From NCBI GenBank assembly GCA_947474675.1, contig CANJKA010000017.1:1-45810 (forward strand): a stretch of 45,810 nucleotides of DNA. The letters are read 5' to 3'. The position numbers and the translations under genes were made by a program. Origin of the DNA: Flavobacteriales bacterium. Its GTDB lineage: Bacteria > Bacteroidota > Bacteroidia > Flavobacteriales_D > Crocinitomicaceae. Positions 28,871 through 37,058 of the stretch are shown here, in pieces; the first letter of the stretch is position 1, and each line of letters starts with the position of its first letter. The notes beneath the pieces were generated by a model. The model ran no database searches and was not told the origin of the DNA. It saw only the letters and a list, made by a program, of their open reading frames with translations.

Positions 28871-29788
28871 CTATATGGAAGTTAAGTTATTTAATTCATC
28901 AATATGTAAAACTAATTGACCATTTTCATCCATTCTAAAGTTTCGGTCAAATTTCTTTCCTGTTATTAGTTGATCTTCGGCATAAGAATGTTTTTGAATC
29001 ATCATTTGACCGAAAGTCTCATCAAAAGTTTCAACCATTACAATTACTTCTGAATTTCTTTTTTTTAATTCTGAAAATGAAATATTAAATAAAGGTGAGT
29101 TTTCGTCAATTTTATGAACGAGAGTCCATGTTAAAGGAAAGAAATTTACAGTGTCAGTTTCTAAGTTTAATGCAAAATATTCTTTATTGAATTCGTCTTC
29201 ACCAATCCCTTTATCAATTACAAAGAGGGTAGTAACTTTTGTGTTTAGCAAAACATTATTTCTAAGATTGACCATTTTAAACATAAGAGCTTCTCCATCT
29301 TCATAAGGTGATAGTATTAAATTGTTTGAAAAAGAAATTTTAAGAGATGGTTTAGAAAATCGCCCATATAATAAACCTGTGGCTAAAGCAAAACTTAAAA
29401 GACCAATATATGCTTCAATCATTGCTAAAATGTCAGCAGCTTTTCCATTTGGTGAAATGGCGCCGTATCCGACAGTTGTAAAAGTTTGAGCAGAAAAGAA
29501 AAATGCATTAAAAAAGTCGGATTGTAATTCAGAAGCACCTTTTAATTGTTCAATACCAACAAAAAGATATAACCCTGTAAAAACAAGATTCATTGCTATG
29601 TAAAACAAGGTAATAAACAGTAAAAAAGAATACCATTTAATTTCTAAAAGGAATTTATAAAAATCTTGAAAATTATTTAAACCACCTTTACGAATGATGT
29701 TATAAGCTCCGTCTGGATTCATCATTCGTTTGATTGGGTTTTGAAATTTAGAACCCAATCCAGGATCTTTTGCTTTTTTTAAAATCAT
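28871..29788 (-). CDS. KirBac-type inward-rectifier potassium channel
   Basis: 305 residues with an amphipathic slide-helix region, TM1 (about 53-77), pore helix and filter FTTVGYGAI (TVGYG 105-109) and TM2 (about 123-143). An immunoglobulin-like cytoplasmic Kir domain fills the C-terminal half (NLILSPYEDGEALMFKMVNLRNN). This matches KirBac channels in length and order. It probably conducts K+ at the inner membrane. Upstream on the same strand is a small helical protein; a strong inverted repeat sits between them, just before the start codon. Confidence 0.93.
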   Translation of the reverse strand: MILKKAKDPGLGSKFQNPIKRMMNPDGAYNIIRKGGLNNFQDFYKFLLEIKWYSFLLFITLFYIAMNLVFTGLYLFVGIEQLKGASELQSDFFNAFFFSAQTFTTVGYGAISPNGKAADILAMIEAYIGLLSFALATGLLYGRFSKPSLKISFSNNLILSPYEDGEALMFKMVNLRNNVLLNTKVTTLFVIDKGIGEDEFNKEYFALNLETDTVNFFPLTWTLVHKIDENSPLFNISFSELKKRNSEVIVMVETFDETFGQMMIQKHSYAEDQLITGKKFDRNFRMDENGQLVLHIDELNNLTSI

Positions 29789-29794
29789 ATAAAA

Positions 29795-29834
29795 TTGCTT
29801 ATTTTACTTTTCTTTCGAATTGTAAAATAAGCAA
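29795..29834. repeat. 13-bp perfect inverted repeat directly upstream of the K+ channel start
   Basis: TTGCTTATTTTAC at 29795-29807 pairs exactly with GTAAAATAAGCAA at 29822-29834 (14-nt loop). On the minus strand it lies 7 nt after the stop of the upstream small gene and 6 nt before the channel ATG. It could be a terminator (followed by TTTTAT) or a 5' leader structure that hides the translation start. Confidence 0.65.
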
Positions 29835-29841
29835 CAAAATT

Positions 29842-30195
29842 TTAATTTGCATCAATTAATATCCAACTTTTTTGTAATCGACGGTGTTCTTTTTTAAATT
29901 CAAGTAATTTCCTTTTTGATTTGTCTTTTGTGTTTTTTGAATCAATAATATAATCAAATGATTTTTGAATTGTTTCTAAAATGGGTGAATTCATTAAAAG
30001 TTTAGAAGTTTCTTTGTCAAAAGCATAATTTTGATATACTTCTAAAATCCGATTTTCATCTTCTTTATCTGTATTTGTTGGTTTTTTAGAATAGTGCAAT
30101 TCAATTAAGAAAGGTAATAATTGTGCACTTAAATCGATGAAGTTTCTTAACATATAGACAGCTTCATTCACGCGATGTATGTTTTTAGCTTTCAT
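29842..30195 (-). CDS. Small helical protein of unknown function
   Basis: 117 residues, lysine- and leucine-rich, predicted all-helical, without signal peptide or TM segment. It has no motif that I recognise. It ends LQKSWILIDAN and is 53 bp upstream of the K+ channel gene on the same strand, so the two may be co-transcribed. The start ATG at 30195 is preceded by a near-match to a -7 element (TACATTTTG). Confidence 0.6.
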   Translation of the reverse strand: MKAKNIHRVNEAVYMLRNFIDLSAQLLPFLIELHYSKKPTNTDKEDENRILEVYQNYAFDKETSKLLMNSPILETIQKSFDYIIDSKNTKDKSKRKLLEFKKEHRRLQKSWILIDAN

Positions 30196-30374
30196 GACAA
30201 AATGTAATAAATTAAACTTTTATCTTCTATCTAATATAACGTATATAATTTAAAAGGGTTGGTTAAAATTGTTATTTTTTTGTTATTTAAAGTTTAAATA
30301 AAAATTCAAACTTTTGTCTTATTTGATTGATTTAATAATTTTTATTGAACTATATATAGTATCTTTACACTAGA

Positions 30375-30540
30375 TTTATGGTACCACTGCGTGGAATAAA
30401 AGGGAATTCGGTGTAAATCCGAAACTGTGTCTGCAGCTGTAATCATCGTAATATCGATTTCATTTATGTCACTGATTGAAAAATTGGGAAGACGAAATCG
30501 AGTTGATGAGAGTCAGAATACCTGCCAAGGTTGTTATTTG
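30375..30540 (+). ncRNA. Cobalamin riboswitch
   Basis: The conserved adenosylcobalamin aptamer blocks appear in order: AAAGGGAATTCGGTGTAAAT (about 30400-30418), then TCCGAAACTGT, CTGCAGCTGTAA (30431-30442) and AGAGTCAGAATACCTGCC (30509-30526). About 115 nt separate its end from the first coding ATG at 30655. That stretch holds short self-complementary pieces (CCTAGGTTCATAGG near 30580) that may form the expression platform. Known members repress B12 uptake genes when cobalamin is plentiful, and the four downstream genes fit that. Confidence 0.95.
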
Positions 30541-30654
30541 TTTTGAAGACTTCAGATAAAAGTCGGATATACTTCTGTATTCCTAGGTTCATAGGTGTGT
30601 TTTGCTTGAACTGATTTCTTCATTTTTATTTATTTTTAATTAATAATTAAGGTT

Positions 30655-31623
30655 ATGAAGAAAATTTATTTTTCTGTTTTTACAATTTGTGTAACACTTT
30701 TTTCGAATGCTCAACAGACTATTGGGTTTGAAGGTGTTATTTTAAATCCTGAATCATATAATTATGGTTCATCAGGTACAGGTGGATTTATTGAGAACGG
30801 TGTTGTTTTATCAAATGCTTACAACGCAAGTTGGGATTCTTGGAATGGTTTTTCAGTATCAAATATAACAGATGTTACAACACCTGGATATTTGAATCAA
30901 TATAGTGCTTTCGCTGGGTCTGGTGGATTTGGCACTGCTAATTATGCTGTTTATTATCCTTCTGGGACGATTTCATTTGCAGGACAAGGAGTAGATGTAG
31001 ATTCTATTCAAATTACAAATACAACGTATGCAGCTATTTCAATGAGAGATGGTGATGCTTTTGCTAAACAATTTGGATCTTTAACTGATGCAAATGGTGT
31101 AGTTGACAATACAAATGGAGAAGATTATTTCAAAGTTTGGATTTTTGCTCATGCAGAAGATGGAAGCAAAATAGATTCAGTTGAATTTTATCTAGCTGAT
31201 TATCGTTTTGCAGATAATACTCTAGATTATATTGTTGATACTTGGGAAACAATTGATTTGACTTTTATTGAACAAACAGTTTATTCTTTGTCTTTCGATA
31301 TTGAGTCTTCTGATTTTGGGGATTGGGGGATGAATACACCTTCATATTTTGCTATTGATAATTTACATATTAATAAAAATAATCTTGGTGTAACAGAGAA
31401 TAATTTACCTTCAATTTCAGTATATCCTAATCCAATGACAAATGAATTGGTAATCAAAGGAGAATCAGGTTTAATTGAAATGTTTGATTTATCTGGTAAA
31501 ATTGTTTTGACATCCAACTATTCTGGGTATTCTGTATTAGATGTTTCTGAATTTTCACTTGGATCTTACACATTGAAGATTACAAATGAGAACGGAACAA
31601 TGATTCAAAAAGTTATTAAATAA
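30655..31623 (+). CDS. DUF4465-like secreted protein with a T9SS sorting domain
   Basis: The 322-residue protein has a signal peptide (ending FSNAQ) and a beta-rich domain (about 20-240) with TIGFEGVIL, SWDSWNGFSVSN, and a late NTPSYFAIDNLHI, as in DUF4465 proteins. A type A T9SS sorting domain follows (VYPNPMTNELVI, GKIVL, YTLKI, about 250-322). It is the first gene after the cobalamin riboswitch, 3 bp before the receptor gene. The position suggests a cell-surface cobalamin-binding role, possibly akin to BtuH; this is inference. Confidence 0.82.
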   Translation: MKKIYFSVFTICVTLFSNAQQTIGFEGVILNPESYNYGSSGTGGFIENGVVLSNAYNASWDSWNGFSVSNITDVTTPGYLNQYSAFAGSGGFGTANYAVYYPSGTISFAGQGVDVDSIQITNTTYAAISMRDGDAFAKQFGSLTDANGVVDNTNGEDYFKVWIFAHAEDGSKIDSVEFYLADYRFADNTLDYIVDTWETIDLTFIEQTVYSLSFDIESSDFGDWGMNTPSYFAIDNLHINKNNLGVTENNLPSISVYPNPMTNELVIKGESGLIEMFDLSGKIVLTSNYSGYSVLDVSEFSLGSYTLKITNENGTMIQKVIK

Positions 31624-31626
31624 TTT

Positions 31627-33606
31627 ATGAATCTTTCACTTCTGGCTTTTTCGTTTAATTTAACTTTTGTTTGTATGCTAGGATATGGACAAGATACTCT
31701 TAAGACATTGCCAGAAGTGGAGGTTTCAGCTTTTGAAATTAATAGAATTAAAACACTTGATTTGACTTCTCAAACGTATTCAAAAGAGCAGATTTTATTG
31801 AATCAACCGGAAGATATTGGGGCAGTGATACAGAAGTTTTCTGGCACCTCAATGAGAAATTATGGAGGGTTAGGAGGAATGAAAACGGTTTCTGTGAGAG
31901 GAGTGGGTAGTCAACATTCAACTTTTTTAATCGATGGGTTTTCTTTAGTAAATACACAGACTGGTCAAATAAATTTAGGCCAAATTCAAACTGATAATGT
32001 TGAATCTATTTCATTAAGCGTAGGAGGGAAAAATGGATTTTTATTGCCTGCATCTTCTTATATTAATGGAAGTGTGATTTCGATTAATACGTTTGAGAAT
32101 AATTTTTCAATTGAGACATTTAAGCTTAAGTATTCATCTAGAATTGGTTCTTTTGGAGAAATTGATAATTATTTGTCAATGAAGTATTCGAAAAGTAATC
32201 TATTTATTAGTGTCTTTGGAAAATACCGTCAAGCAAAAGGAAATTATGATTATACACTTCAAAATGGTAATATACTTTATCAAGGTGTTAGAGGGAATAA
32301 TGATTTGGTGGATTGGTATTCTGGTGCCACAGCTGGATTTAAATTAAAAAACGAAGCTAAAATTAAAATCAATTACAAGACAAATGGAGCTAATCAGGGT
32401 TTACCAGGCTCTGTTGTTTTGTATAATACAACTGCAAATCAACGATTGTCAACTGAATCACATTCTCTTAATTTAGATTTGTCTCACCAGTGTAAGTCAA
32501 TTTATTATCGATTATTTGGAACTTTAAATCATGACTGGTTGCATTACACAGATCCATTTTTCTTGAATAACTCAGGAGGGATTTCAAGTGTTTATACAAA
32601 TAATTCTTATCAAATGGGACTATCATTTCAACAATTAATTAGAAATAATGTCAGTTTATACGGAGGAATTGAAAGCAGATATAGTGATTTGAAGTTTTCT
32701 TCAATTAATTCAGCATTGCCAAAAAGAATTCATTCATTTGGATTAATTGGTTTGAATTTACATAGAGAAAAATGGAAAACTGAAATTCAACTTTCTTCAC
32801 AACAAATTATGGAAGAAAATAATATGGGAGAAAGGGCTGAAAATCGGTTTAAAATAAATCCTTTTTTATCTTTTGAAAAAATAGAGTTTGGAAAGTGGAA
32901 ATGGAAATTTAAAGCTTGGTACCGCAATTCATTTCGAATGCCTTCGTTCAATGAATTGTATTATAATAATATAGGAAATGTGAAATTAAAACCAGAAGAA
33001 GCACATCAGTTTTCAATTGGTTTTTCGACGACTCCTTTGAATACTGAAATGAAAGTCAATTTTTTAGTAAATGTATTTGCAAACAGAATTCAAAATCAAA
33101 TATTAGCAATTCCGACGAAAAATTTATTTGTATGGTCCATGCAAAATATTGGATTTGTGAATACTTTTGGATATGAATCTAGATTAGAAATAAATAAATT
33201 AATTGGTAAAAATTGGTATTCAGAAGCGACATTTAATTATACGTATCAGTATTCAGTTGACGTTTCTGATTCAAAATCACCTACTTATTTAAATCAAGTT
33301 GCCTATGTGCCAAAACATACAGGAAACATAGATTTCACTTTAAAAAGAAAAGATATTGGAATACATCTTTCAACGACGATTTCTTCTTTGCGTTATTCTT
33401 TGACTGAAAACATTATAGCCAATCAAATCAATGGTTTTACATTGTTGGATGCTAGTTTTTTCACTAAAATTAAATTAGCTAAAAAACAATCATTTCGAAT
33501 TCAATTTTCAGTTAAAAATATTTTTAATACATCTTATTCTTATATGCGTTATTTCGTAATGCCAGGAAGAAATTATTTAATTACTTTGAATTATGCGATT
33601 AATTAA
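31627..33606 (+). CDS. btuB: TonB-dependent receptor, BtuB-like
   Basis: 659 residues: a signal peptide (ending MLGYGQ), TonB-box-like start DTLKTLPEVEVS, a plug domain (about 40-155) with VSVRGVGSQHSTFLIDG, then a barrel whose last strand ends YLITLNYAIN. Its place behind a cobalamin riboswitch and before a BtuG-like lipoprotein makes B12 or another corrinoid the likely substrate. No carboxypeptidase-like N-terminal domain is present, unlike SusC. It overlaps the next gene by 14 bp. Confidence 0.85.
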   Translation: MNLSLLAFSFNLTFVCMLGYGQDTLKTLPEVEVSAFEINRIKTLDLTSQTYSKEQILLNQPEDIGAVIQKFSGTSMRNYGGLGGMKTVSVRGVGSQHSTFLIDGFSLVNTQTGQINLGQIQTDNVESISLSVGGKNGFLLPASSYINGSVISINTFENNFSIETFKLKYSSRIGSFGEIDNYLSMKYSKSNLFISVFGKYRQAKGNYDYTLQNGNILYQGVRGNNDLVDWYSGATAGFKLKNEAKIKINYKTNGANQGLPGSVVLYNTTANQRLSTESHSLNLDLSHQCKSIYYRLFGTLNHDWLHYTDPFFLNNSGGISSVYTNNSYQMGLSFQQLIRNNVSLYGGIESRYSDLKFSSINSALPKRIHSFGLIGLNLHREKWKTEIQLSSQQIMEENNMGERAENRFKINPFLSFEKIEFGKWKWKFKAWYRNSFRMPSFNELYYNNIGNVKLKPEEAHQFSIGFSTTPLNTEMKVNFLVNVFANRIQNQILAIPTKNLFVWSMQNIGFVNTFGYESRLEINKLIGKNWYSEATFNYTYQYSVDVSDSKSPTYLNQVAYVPKHTGNIDFTLKRKDIGIHLSTTISSLRYSLTENIIANQINGFTLLDASFFTKIKLAKKQSFRIQFSVKNIFNTSYSYMRYFVMPGRNYLITLNYAIN

Positions 33607-34651
33607 AACAGTGTTCTTATTACTTGTTCTTATTGGATGTAAACCAAAAAAAGTTACACCGATTGTCCCAGACTCAACTTCTTTGAAAAATGGGATGATG
33701 GTTTTATGTGAAGGACTTTTTCAGCAAAATAATTCAGCAATTTCTTGGGTTGATTTTTCTACAGGTATATCAGATGATTTATTTTTCACAAATAAAACAA
33801 ATAGACTTTTAGGAGATACAGGGAATGATATTCAAACGTATGGAGGTAAAATTTATGTTGTGGTTAATGTCTCAAGTACTATTGAGGTACTAGAAAAATC
33901 TACTGGTATTCCTATTCAACAAATTTCGATGATGAATAATGGGATTTCAAAACAGCCTCGATCAATTACTTTTTATGGCTCAAATGCATTTGTTACTTGT
34001 TTTGATGGATTTGTAGATGTAATAGATACGGTAAGTTTAACTGTCACAAAACGAATATCGGTTGGTGCTAATCCAGAGGGTTTATCAGTTTCAAATGATA
34101 AATTATATGTCGCTAATTCAGGAGGATTAAATTCTCCAAATGTTGATTCAACTGTATCCGTAATTAGTTTGACCACTTTTCAAGAAATTAAAAAAATTAC
34201 AGTTGGTAAGAATCCAGGCTCAGTTGAAGTTGATTCTCATGGTGATGTTTATGTAATTTCAAGGGGTAATTATTCGACGATACCTTCTAGAATGGTAAAA
34301 ATAGATTCCCATACAGATTTGGTTTCAAATACTTTCGCATTTGATGCCGGTGGAATTGAAAAGATGGGGGAAGATTTTTTAATAAGTTATTATAATTACG
34401 CAACTTCAACAAGCAATATTGCTATTTTCAATACTGTTTCAGAATTAATTACAAATTCTAATTTGATTGATAATACGCAGTTTACAACTTTGTTTGGTGT
34501 ACAATTCAGAGCGTCTAATTCTAAAATTTATTGTTTTGATGCAATGGGATATTCAAATACAGGATATGTTCGTGTTTTTTCTTCAACTGGTATTTATGAA
34601 ACAAGTTATCATGTTGGATTGAATCCAAGTAAAATTATTTTTTATGATTAG
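33593..34651 (+). CDS. btuG: BtuG-like beta-propeller surface lipoprotein
   Basis: The 352-residue protein has a lipobox (LVLIGC) and repeated propeller blades of the YncE/DUF5074 kind, for example TVTKRISVGANPEGLSVSN and EIKKITVGKNPGSVEVDS. In Bacteroides, BtuG is a propeller lipoprotein that caps BtuB and binds B12 very tightly. Order and overlap with the BtuB-like gene support the same role. Ligand residues cannot be judged without alignment. The stop overlaps the next ATG by 8 bp. Confidence 0.78.
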   Translation: MRLIKTVFLLLVLIGCKPKKVTPIVPDSTSLKNGMMVLCEGLFQQNNSAISWVDFSTGISDDLFFTNKTNRLLGDTGNDIQTYGGKIYVVVNVSSTIEVLEKSTGIPIQQISMMNNGISKQPRSITFYGSNAFVTCFDGFVDVIDTVSLTVTKRISVGANPEGLSVSNDKLYVANSGGLNSPNVDSTVSVISLTTFQEIKKITVGKNPGSVEVDSHGDVYVISRGNYSTIPSRMVKIDSHTDLVSNTFAFDAGGIEKMGEDFLISYYNYATSTSNIAIFNTVSELITNSNLIDNTQFTTLFGVQFRASNSKIYCFDAMGYSNTGYVRVFSSTGIYETSYHVGLNPSKIIFYD

Positions 34652-35819
34652 TATATTTACTTCCTCCTTTGGAGGGGGAAAAGCGATAGCTTTTGAAGAC
34701 CAATCGATAGTGCCGAGACTGAGGGGGAGGATTTTCACCAAGCCCGAAGAAATCACTAAACATTTAAATGGTACACCTATCCTCCCCCTCGATCCCCCTC
34801 CAAAGGGGGAGGCTGAAAGATCTTACTTTTTAATTTTTCTTCAAAAGGTGATACTTATCTTAATTTTATCAATCTATAATTTAACTCCAACACTGTTTTC
34901 TCAAACTTTTCCACCAGCAGCTGGACTTGTTGGTTCAACTGCAATTAAAATGGATTCTTCAATAATTTTAGCTTGGGCTAATCGTATCGTTGTTGAAAGA
35001 GGATTCATGAATATCGCCAATCCTATAGTTGGTATTGCTTCATTTGGGGTTGAGACTAATGGTATTGGTGTGGCTGAGGGAAATAGTAATGATGTTGTTT
35101 CACTTGGAGATTCAGGAATTGCTATTTTAACATTTGAAAGAGCGATAAAAAATGAATCAGGACCAGATTTTGCAGTATTTGAAAATGGTTTTGCAAATGA
35201 TTATATTGAATTGGCATTTGTTGAAGTTAGTTCGGATGGGATTAATTATTTTAGATTTCCATCAATAAGCGAAGCTCCTATTCTAGTTCAAATTGGGCCA
35301 TTTGAATATTCTGATTGTCGCTATTTTAATAATTTAGCGGGAAAATATAGACAAGGATTTGGGACTCCATTTGATTTAGAAGAATTAGCTGGGATTTTTG
35401 GTTTGGATATTTACGCTATTACACATGTTAAGTTGATTGACGTAATTGGAGCTATAAATCCTTTATTTGGAAGCCAAGATTCACAAGGGCATTTAATAAA
35501 TGATTTATATCCTACAGAATTTGTATCAGGAGGATTTGATTTGGATGGAGTGGCAGTAATTCATCAAGCACCTTTATCTGTTGAAGAATTAGAATTAAAT
35601 GTTTCTATTTATCCGAATCCAACTTCTTGTTTTATTACTATCAATATACCAAATGAAAGTTTAATTAGAATTATTGATATTACAGGAAAGGTGTTACTTG
35701 AAGATACAGTTATTAATTCAAAATCGTTTGATCTATCACATTATAATTCTACTGTTTTATTTGTTGAAATTTCGAATTCAAGTTTTAATAGAGTGGAGAA
35801 AATATTTGTGAGACATTAG
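34644..35819 (+). CDS. T9SS-sorted cell-surface protein of the B12 operon; start uncertain
   Basis: The frame begins at an ATG overlapping the btuG-like stop, but residues 7-56 are encoded by a palindromic element. The real secretion signal, FLQKVILILILSIYNL then TPTLFSQ, starts only near residue 65. The mature part (GVAEGNSNDVVSLGDSG, FAVFENGFANDYIELAFVEV, SGGFDLDGVAVIH) matches a family often found in Bacteroidota cobalamin loci. A T9SS type A domain ends the protein (IYPNPTSCFI). Possible native starts are the ATG at 34644 before insertion, or a GTG at 34848. Confidence 0.8.
   Translation: MISIFTSSFGGGKAIAFEDQSIVPRLRGRIFTKPEEITKHLNGTPILPLDPPPKGEAERSYFLIFLQKVILILILSIYNLTPTLFSQTFPPAAGLVGSTAIKMDSSIILAWANRIVVERGFMNIANPIVGIASFGVETNGIGVAEGNSNDVVSLGDSGIAILTFERAIKNESGPDFAVFENGFANDYIELAFVEVSSDGINYFRFPSISEAPILVQIGPFEYSDCRYFNNLAGKYRQGFGTPFDLEELAGIFGLDIYAITHVKLIDVIGAINPLFGSQDSQGHLINDLYPTEFVSGGFDLDGVAVIHQAPLSVEELELNVSIYPNPTSCFITINIPNESLIRIIDITGKVLLEDTVINSKSFDLSHYNSTVLFVEISNSSFNRVEKIFVRH
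34663..34812. repeat. 150-bp palindromic element inside the 5' end of a coding region
   Basis: The ends are CCTCCTTTGGAGGGGG (34663-34678) and CCCCCTCCAAAGGGGGAGG (34794-34812), inverted copies differing by a 3-base gap, each also self-complementary. An inner 12-bp perfect pair is GAGGGGGAGGAT (34721-34732) with ATCCTCCCCCTC (34779-34790). A small hairpin, AAAAGC-GATA-GCTTTT, lies at 34679-34694. The GC-rich composition contrasts sharply with the flanks. Its length is a multiple of three and the frame stays open. Confidence 0.8.
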
Positions 35820-35892
35820 ATTTTTAGATAAAAGACATTAGACTTATGAATTGTGTTAATAGTTTTGTCTAATGTCTATCGTCTAAAAATCT
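35818..35892. terminator. Double inverted repeat between convergent genes, probable bidirectional terminator
   Basis: AGATTTTTAGA (35818-35828) and AGACATTAGAC (35833-35843) pair with GTCTAATGTCT (35867-35877) and TCTAAAAATCT (35882-35892), two perfect 11-bp stems with 4-nt internal gaps. The structure overlaps the stop of the upstream gene and lies 5 bp before the stop of the convergent one. Confidence 0.7.
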
Positions 35893-35897
35893 ATTGT

Positions 35898-36326
35898 CTA
35901 ACTAGTGTGATCTGCGACAATTACCCATTTTCCATCTATTTTTTTCCAAAGCAATGTAAAATATCCACCAACTGGATTTTCTCTTGTTAATTCCCATTTT
36001 CCAATCACGTAAATGCTGGTTTTAGAAAGCTGTGTTGCTTCGATAATTGTAAAGTCTAATTTCCCCATTGTTTCTTTGGTAGGGTATCCTTTAATGTAAT
36101 TGTCTAGTGTTTTTTTCCATCCATAAGTTATTCCTTTGCTTCCAATAAATTTTAGGCTGTCATTGTTCCAATAGAAATTCATAAAGCCTGGAATATCAAA
36201 ATTATTCCAAGATTTTTCTTGAATTTCCATGTTTTCCTTTACAGTTTTAATTGCTTTCGTTTCTTTTTGAGCGAAAGAAGAAAAATTTAAATTTAAAATG
36301 ATTAGTGTGTAAATATATTTTATCAT
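35898..36326 (-). CDS. Secreted SnoaL/DUF4440-like (NTF2-fold) protein
   Basis: 142 residues: signal peptide ending NFSSFAQ, then a single NTF2-like domain. Key stretches are QEKSWNNFDIPGFMNFYW, then SKGITYGWKKTLDNYI and the terminal TLLWKKIDGKWVIVADHTS, which is typical of DUF4440. Such domains bind small molecules or act as enzymes; there is no way to tell here. The gene is single and convergent with the B12 operon. Confidence 0.85.
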   Translation of the reverse strand: MIKYIYTLIILNLNFSSFAQKETKAIKTVKENMEIQEKSWNNFDIPGFMNFYWNNDSLKFIGSKGITYGWKKTLDNYIKGYPTKETMGKLDFTIIEATQLSKTSIYVIGKWELTRENPVGGYFTLLWKKIDGKWVIVADHTS

Positions 36327-36370
36327 TTTTTTTAGAATGAAATTGAATTTTATGAATCAAATATAGTATT

Positions 36371-36405
36371 TTAGATTTTAGAAATGTCTAATGTTTAAAA
36401 TCTAA
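36371..36405. repeat. 10-bp inverted repeat in a divergent promoter region
   Basis: TTAGATTTTA (36371-36380) pairs perfectly with TAAAATCTAA (36396-36405). It shares the words TTAGA and GTCTAATG with the structure at 35818-35892 and lies 19 bp before the methyltransferase ATG. Confidence 0.5.
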
Positions 36406-36424
36406 CAATCTAATATCTTCGAAA

Positions 36425-37003
36425 ATGGAAAAGTTATCAGCTGAATATTGGAATGACAGATATCAAAAATCTGAAATTGGGTGGGATTTAAAACAAGTTT
36501 CCCCACCAATAAAAGAATATATTGATCAATTGAGAGATAAATCTATTTCGATCTTAATTCCAGGTTGTGGAAGTGGATATGAAGGAGAATATTTATTTCA
36601 AAATGGTTTTACAAATGTTCATTTATTAGATTTTTCAAATGAACCGATCGATGCTTTTCAAAAAAGAGTGCCAGATTTCCCTACTTCTAATTTACATATA
36701 AATGATTTTTTCATGCATGAAGGAAGATATGATTTGATACTTGAGCAAACCTTGTTTTGTGCTATCGAACCTTCGTTGAGAAATCAATATGCAAAGAAGT
36801 CAACACAATTATTAAAAGAAGGAGGGAAGTTGGTTGGTTTATTATTCAATAGAGAATTTGAAGGAGGACCTCCTTTTGGAGGGGATTTAAATGAGTATTT
36901 TCAATTATTTTCAATGTTTTATTCTAATGTAATAATGGAAGAATGTACTAATTCAATATTACCAAGAAAAGGAACTGAATTATTTATTCAGCTTAAAAAG
37001 TAG
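36425..37003 (+). CDS. SAM-dependent methyltransferase, TPMT family
   Basis: 192 residues with the TPMT-family start WNDRYQKSEIGWDL, SAM motif I ILIPGCGSGYEGEYL (about 42-56), LLDFSNEPI and the later YDLILEQTLFCAIEP. Family members methylate thiols or halides; length fits the short bacterial and plant-like halide/thiol group. The actual acceptor is unknown. It is cytoplasmic and monocistronic, followed by a strong terminator. Confidence 0.88.
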   Translation: MEKLSAEYWNDRYQKSEIGWDLKQVSPPIKEYIDQLRDKSISILIPGCGSGYEGEYLFQNGFTNVHLLDFSNEPIDAFQKRVPDFPTSNLHINDFFMHEGRYDLILEQTLFCAIEPSLRNQYAKKSTQLLKEGGKLVGLLFNREFEGGPPFGGDLNEYFQLFSMFYSNVIMEECTNSILPRKGTELFIQLKK

Positions 37004-37012
37004 AAAACAAAA

Positions 37013-37042
37013 AAAAGCTGTCTGAATGATCAGACAGCTTTT
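37013..37042. terminator. Bidirectional terminator
   Basis: A perfect 13-bp stem (AAAAGCTGTCTGA at 37013-37025, TCAGACAGCTTTT at 37030-37042) with a 4-nt loop. An A-run before it and T-residues after it serve the convergent methyltransferase and T9SS cargo genes. Confidence 0.85.
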
Positions 37043-37058
37043 CAATGAAATGTTAAAA

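Noticed and set aside
34657..34828. TTACTT direct repeats as a target-site duplication around the palindromic element
   Set aside because: Removing 166 bp between them would place an early stop codon in the gene, and the copies do not abut the symmetric ends; probably chance in AT-rich DNA.
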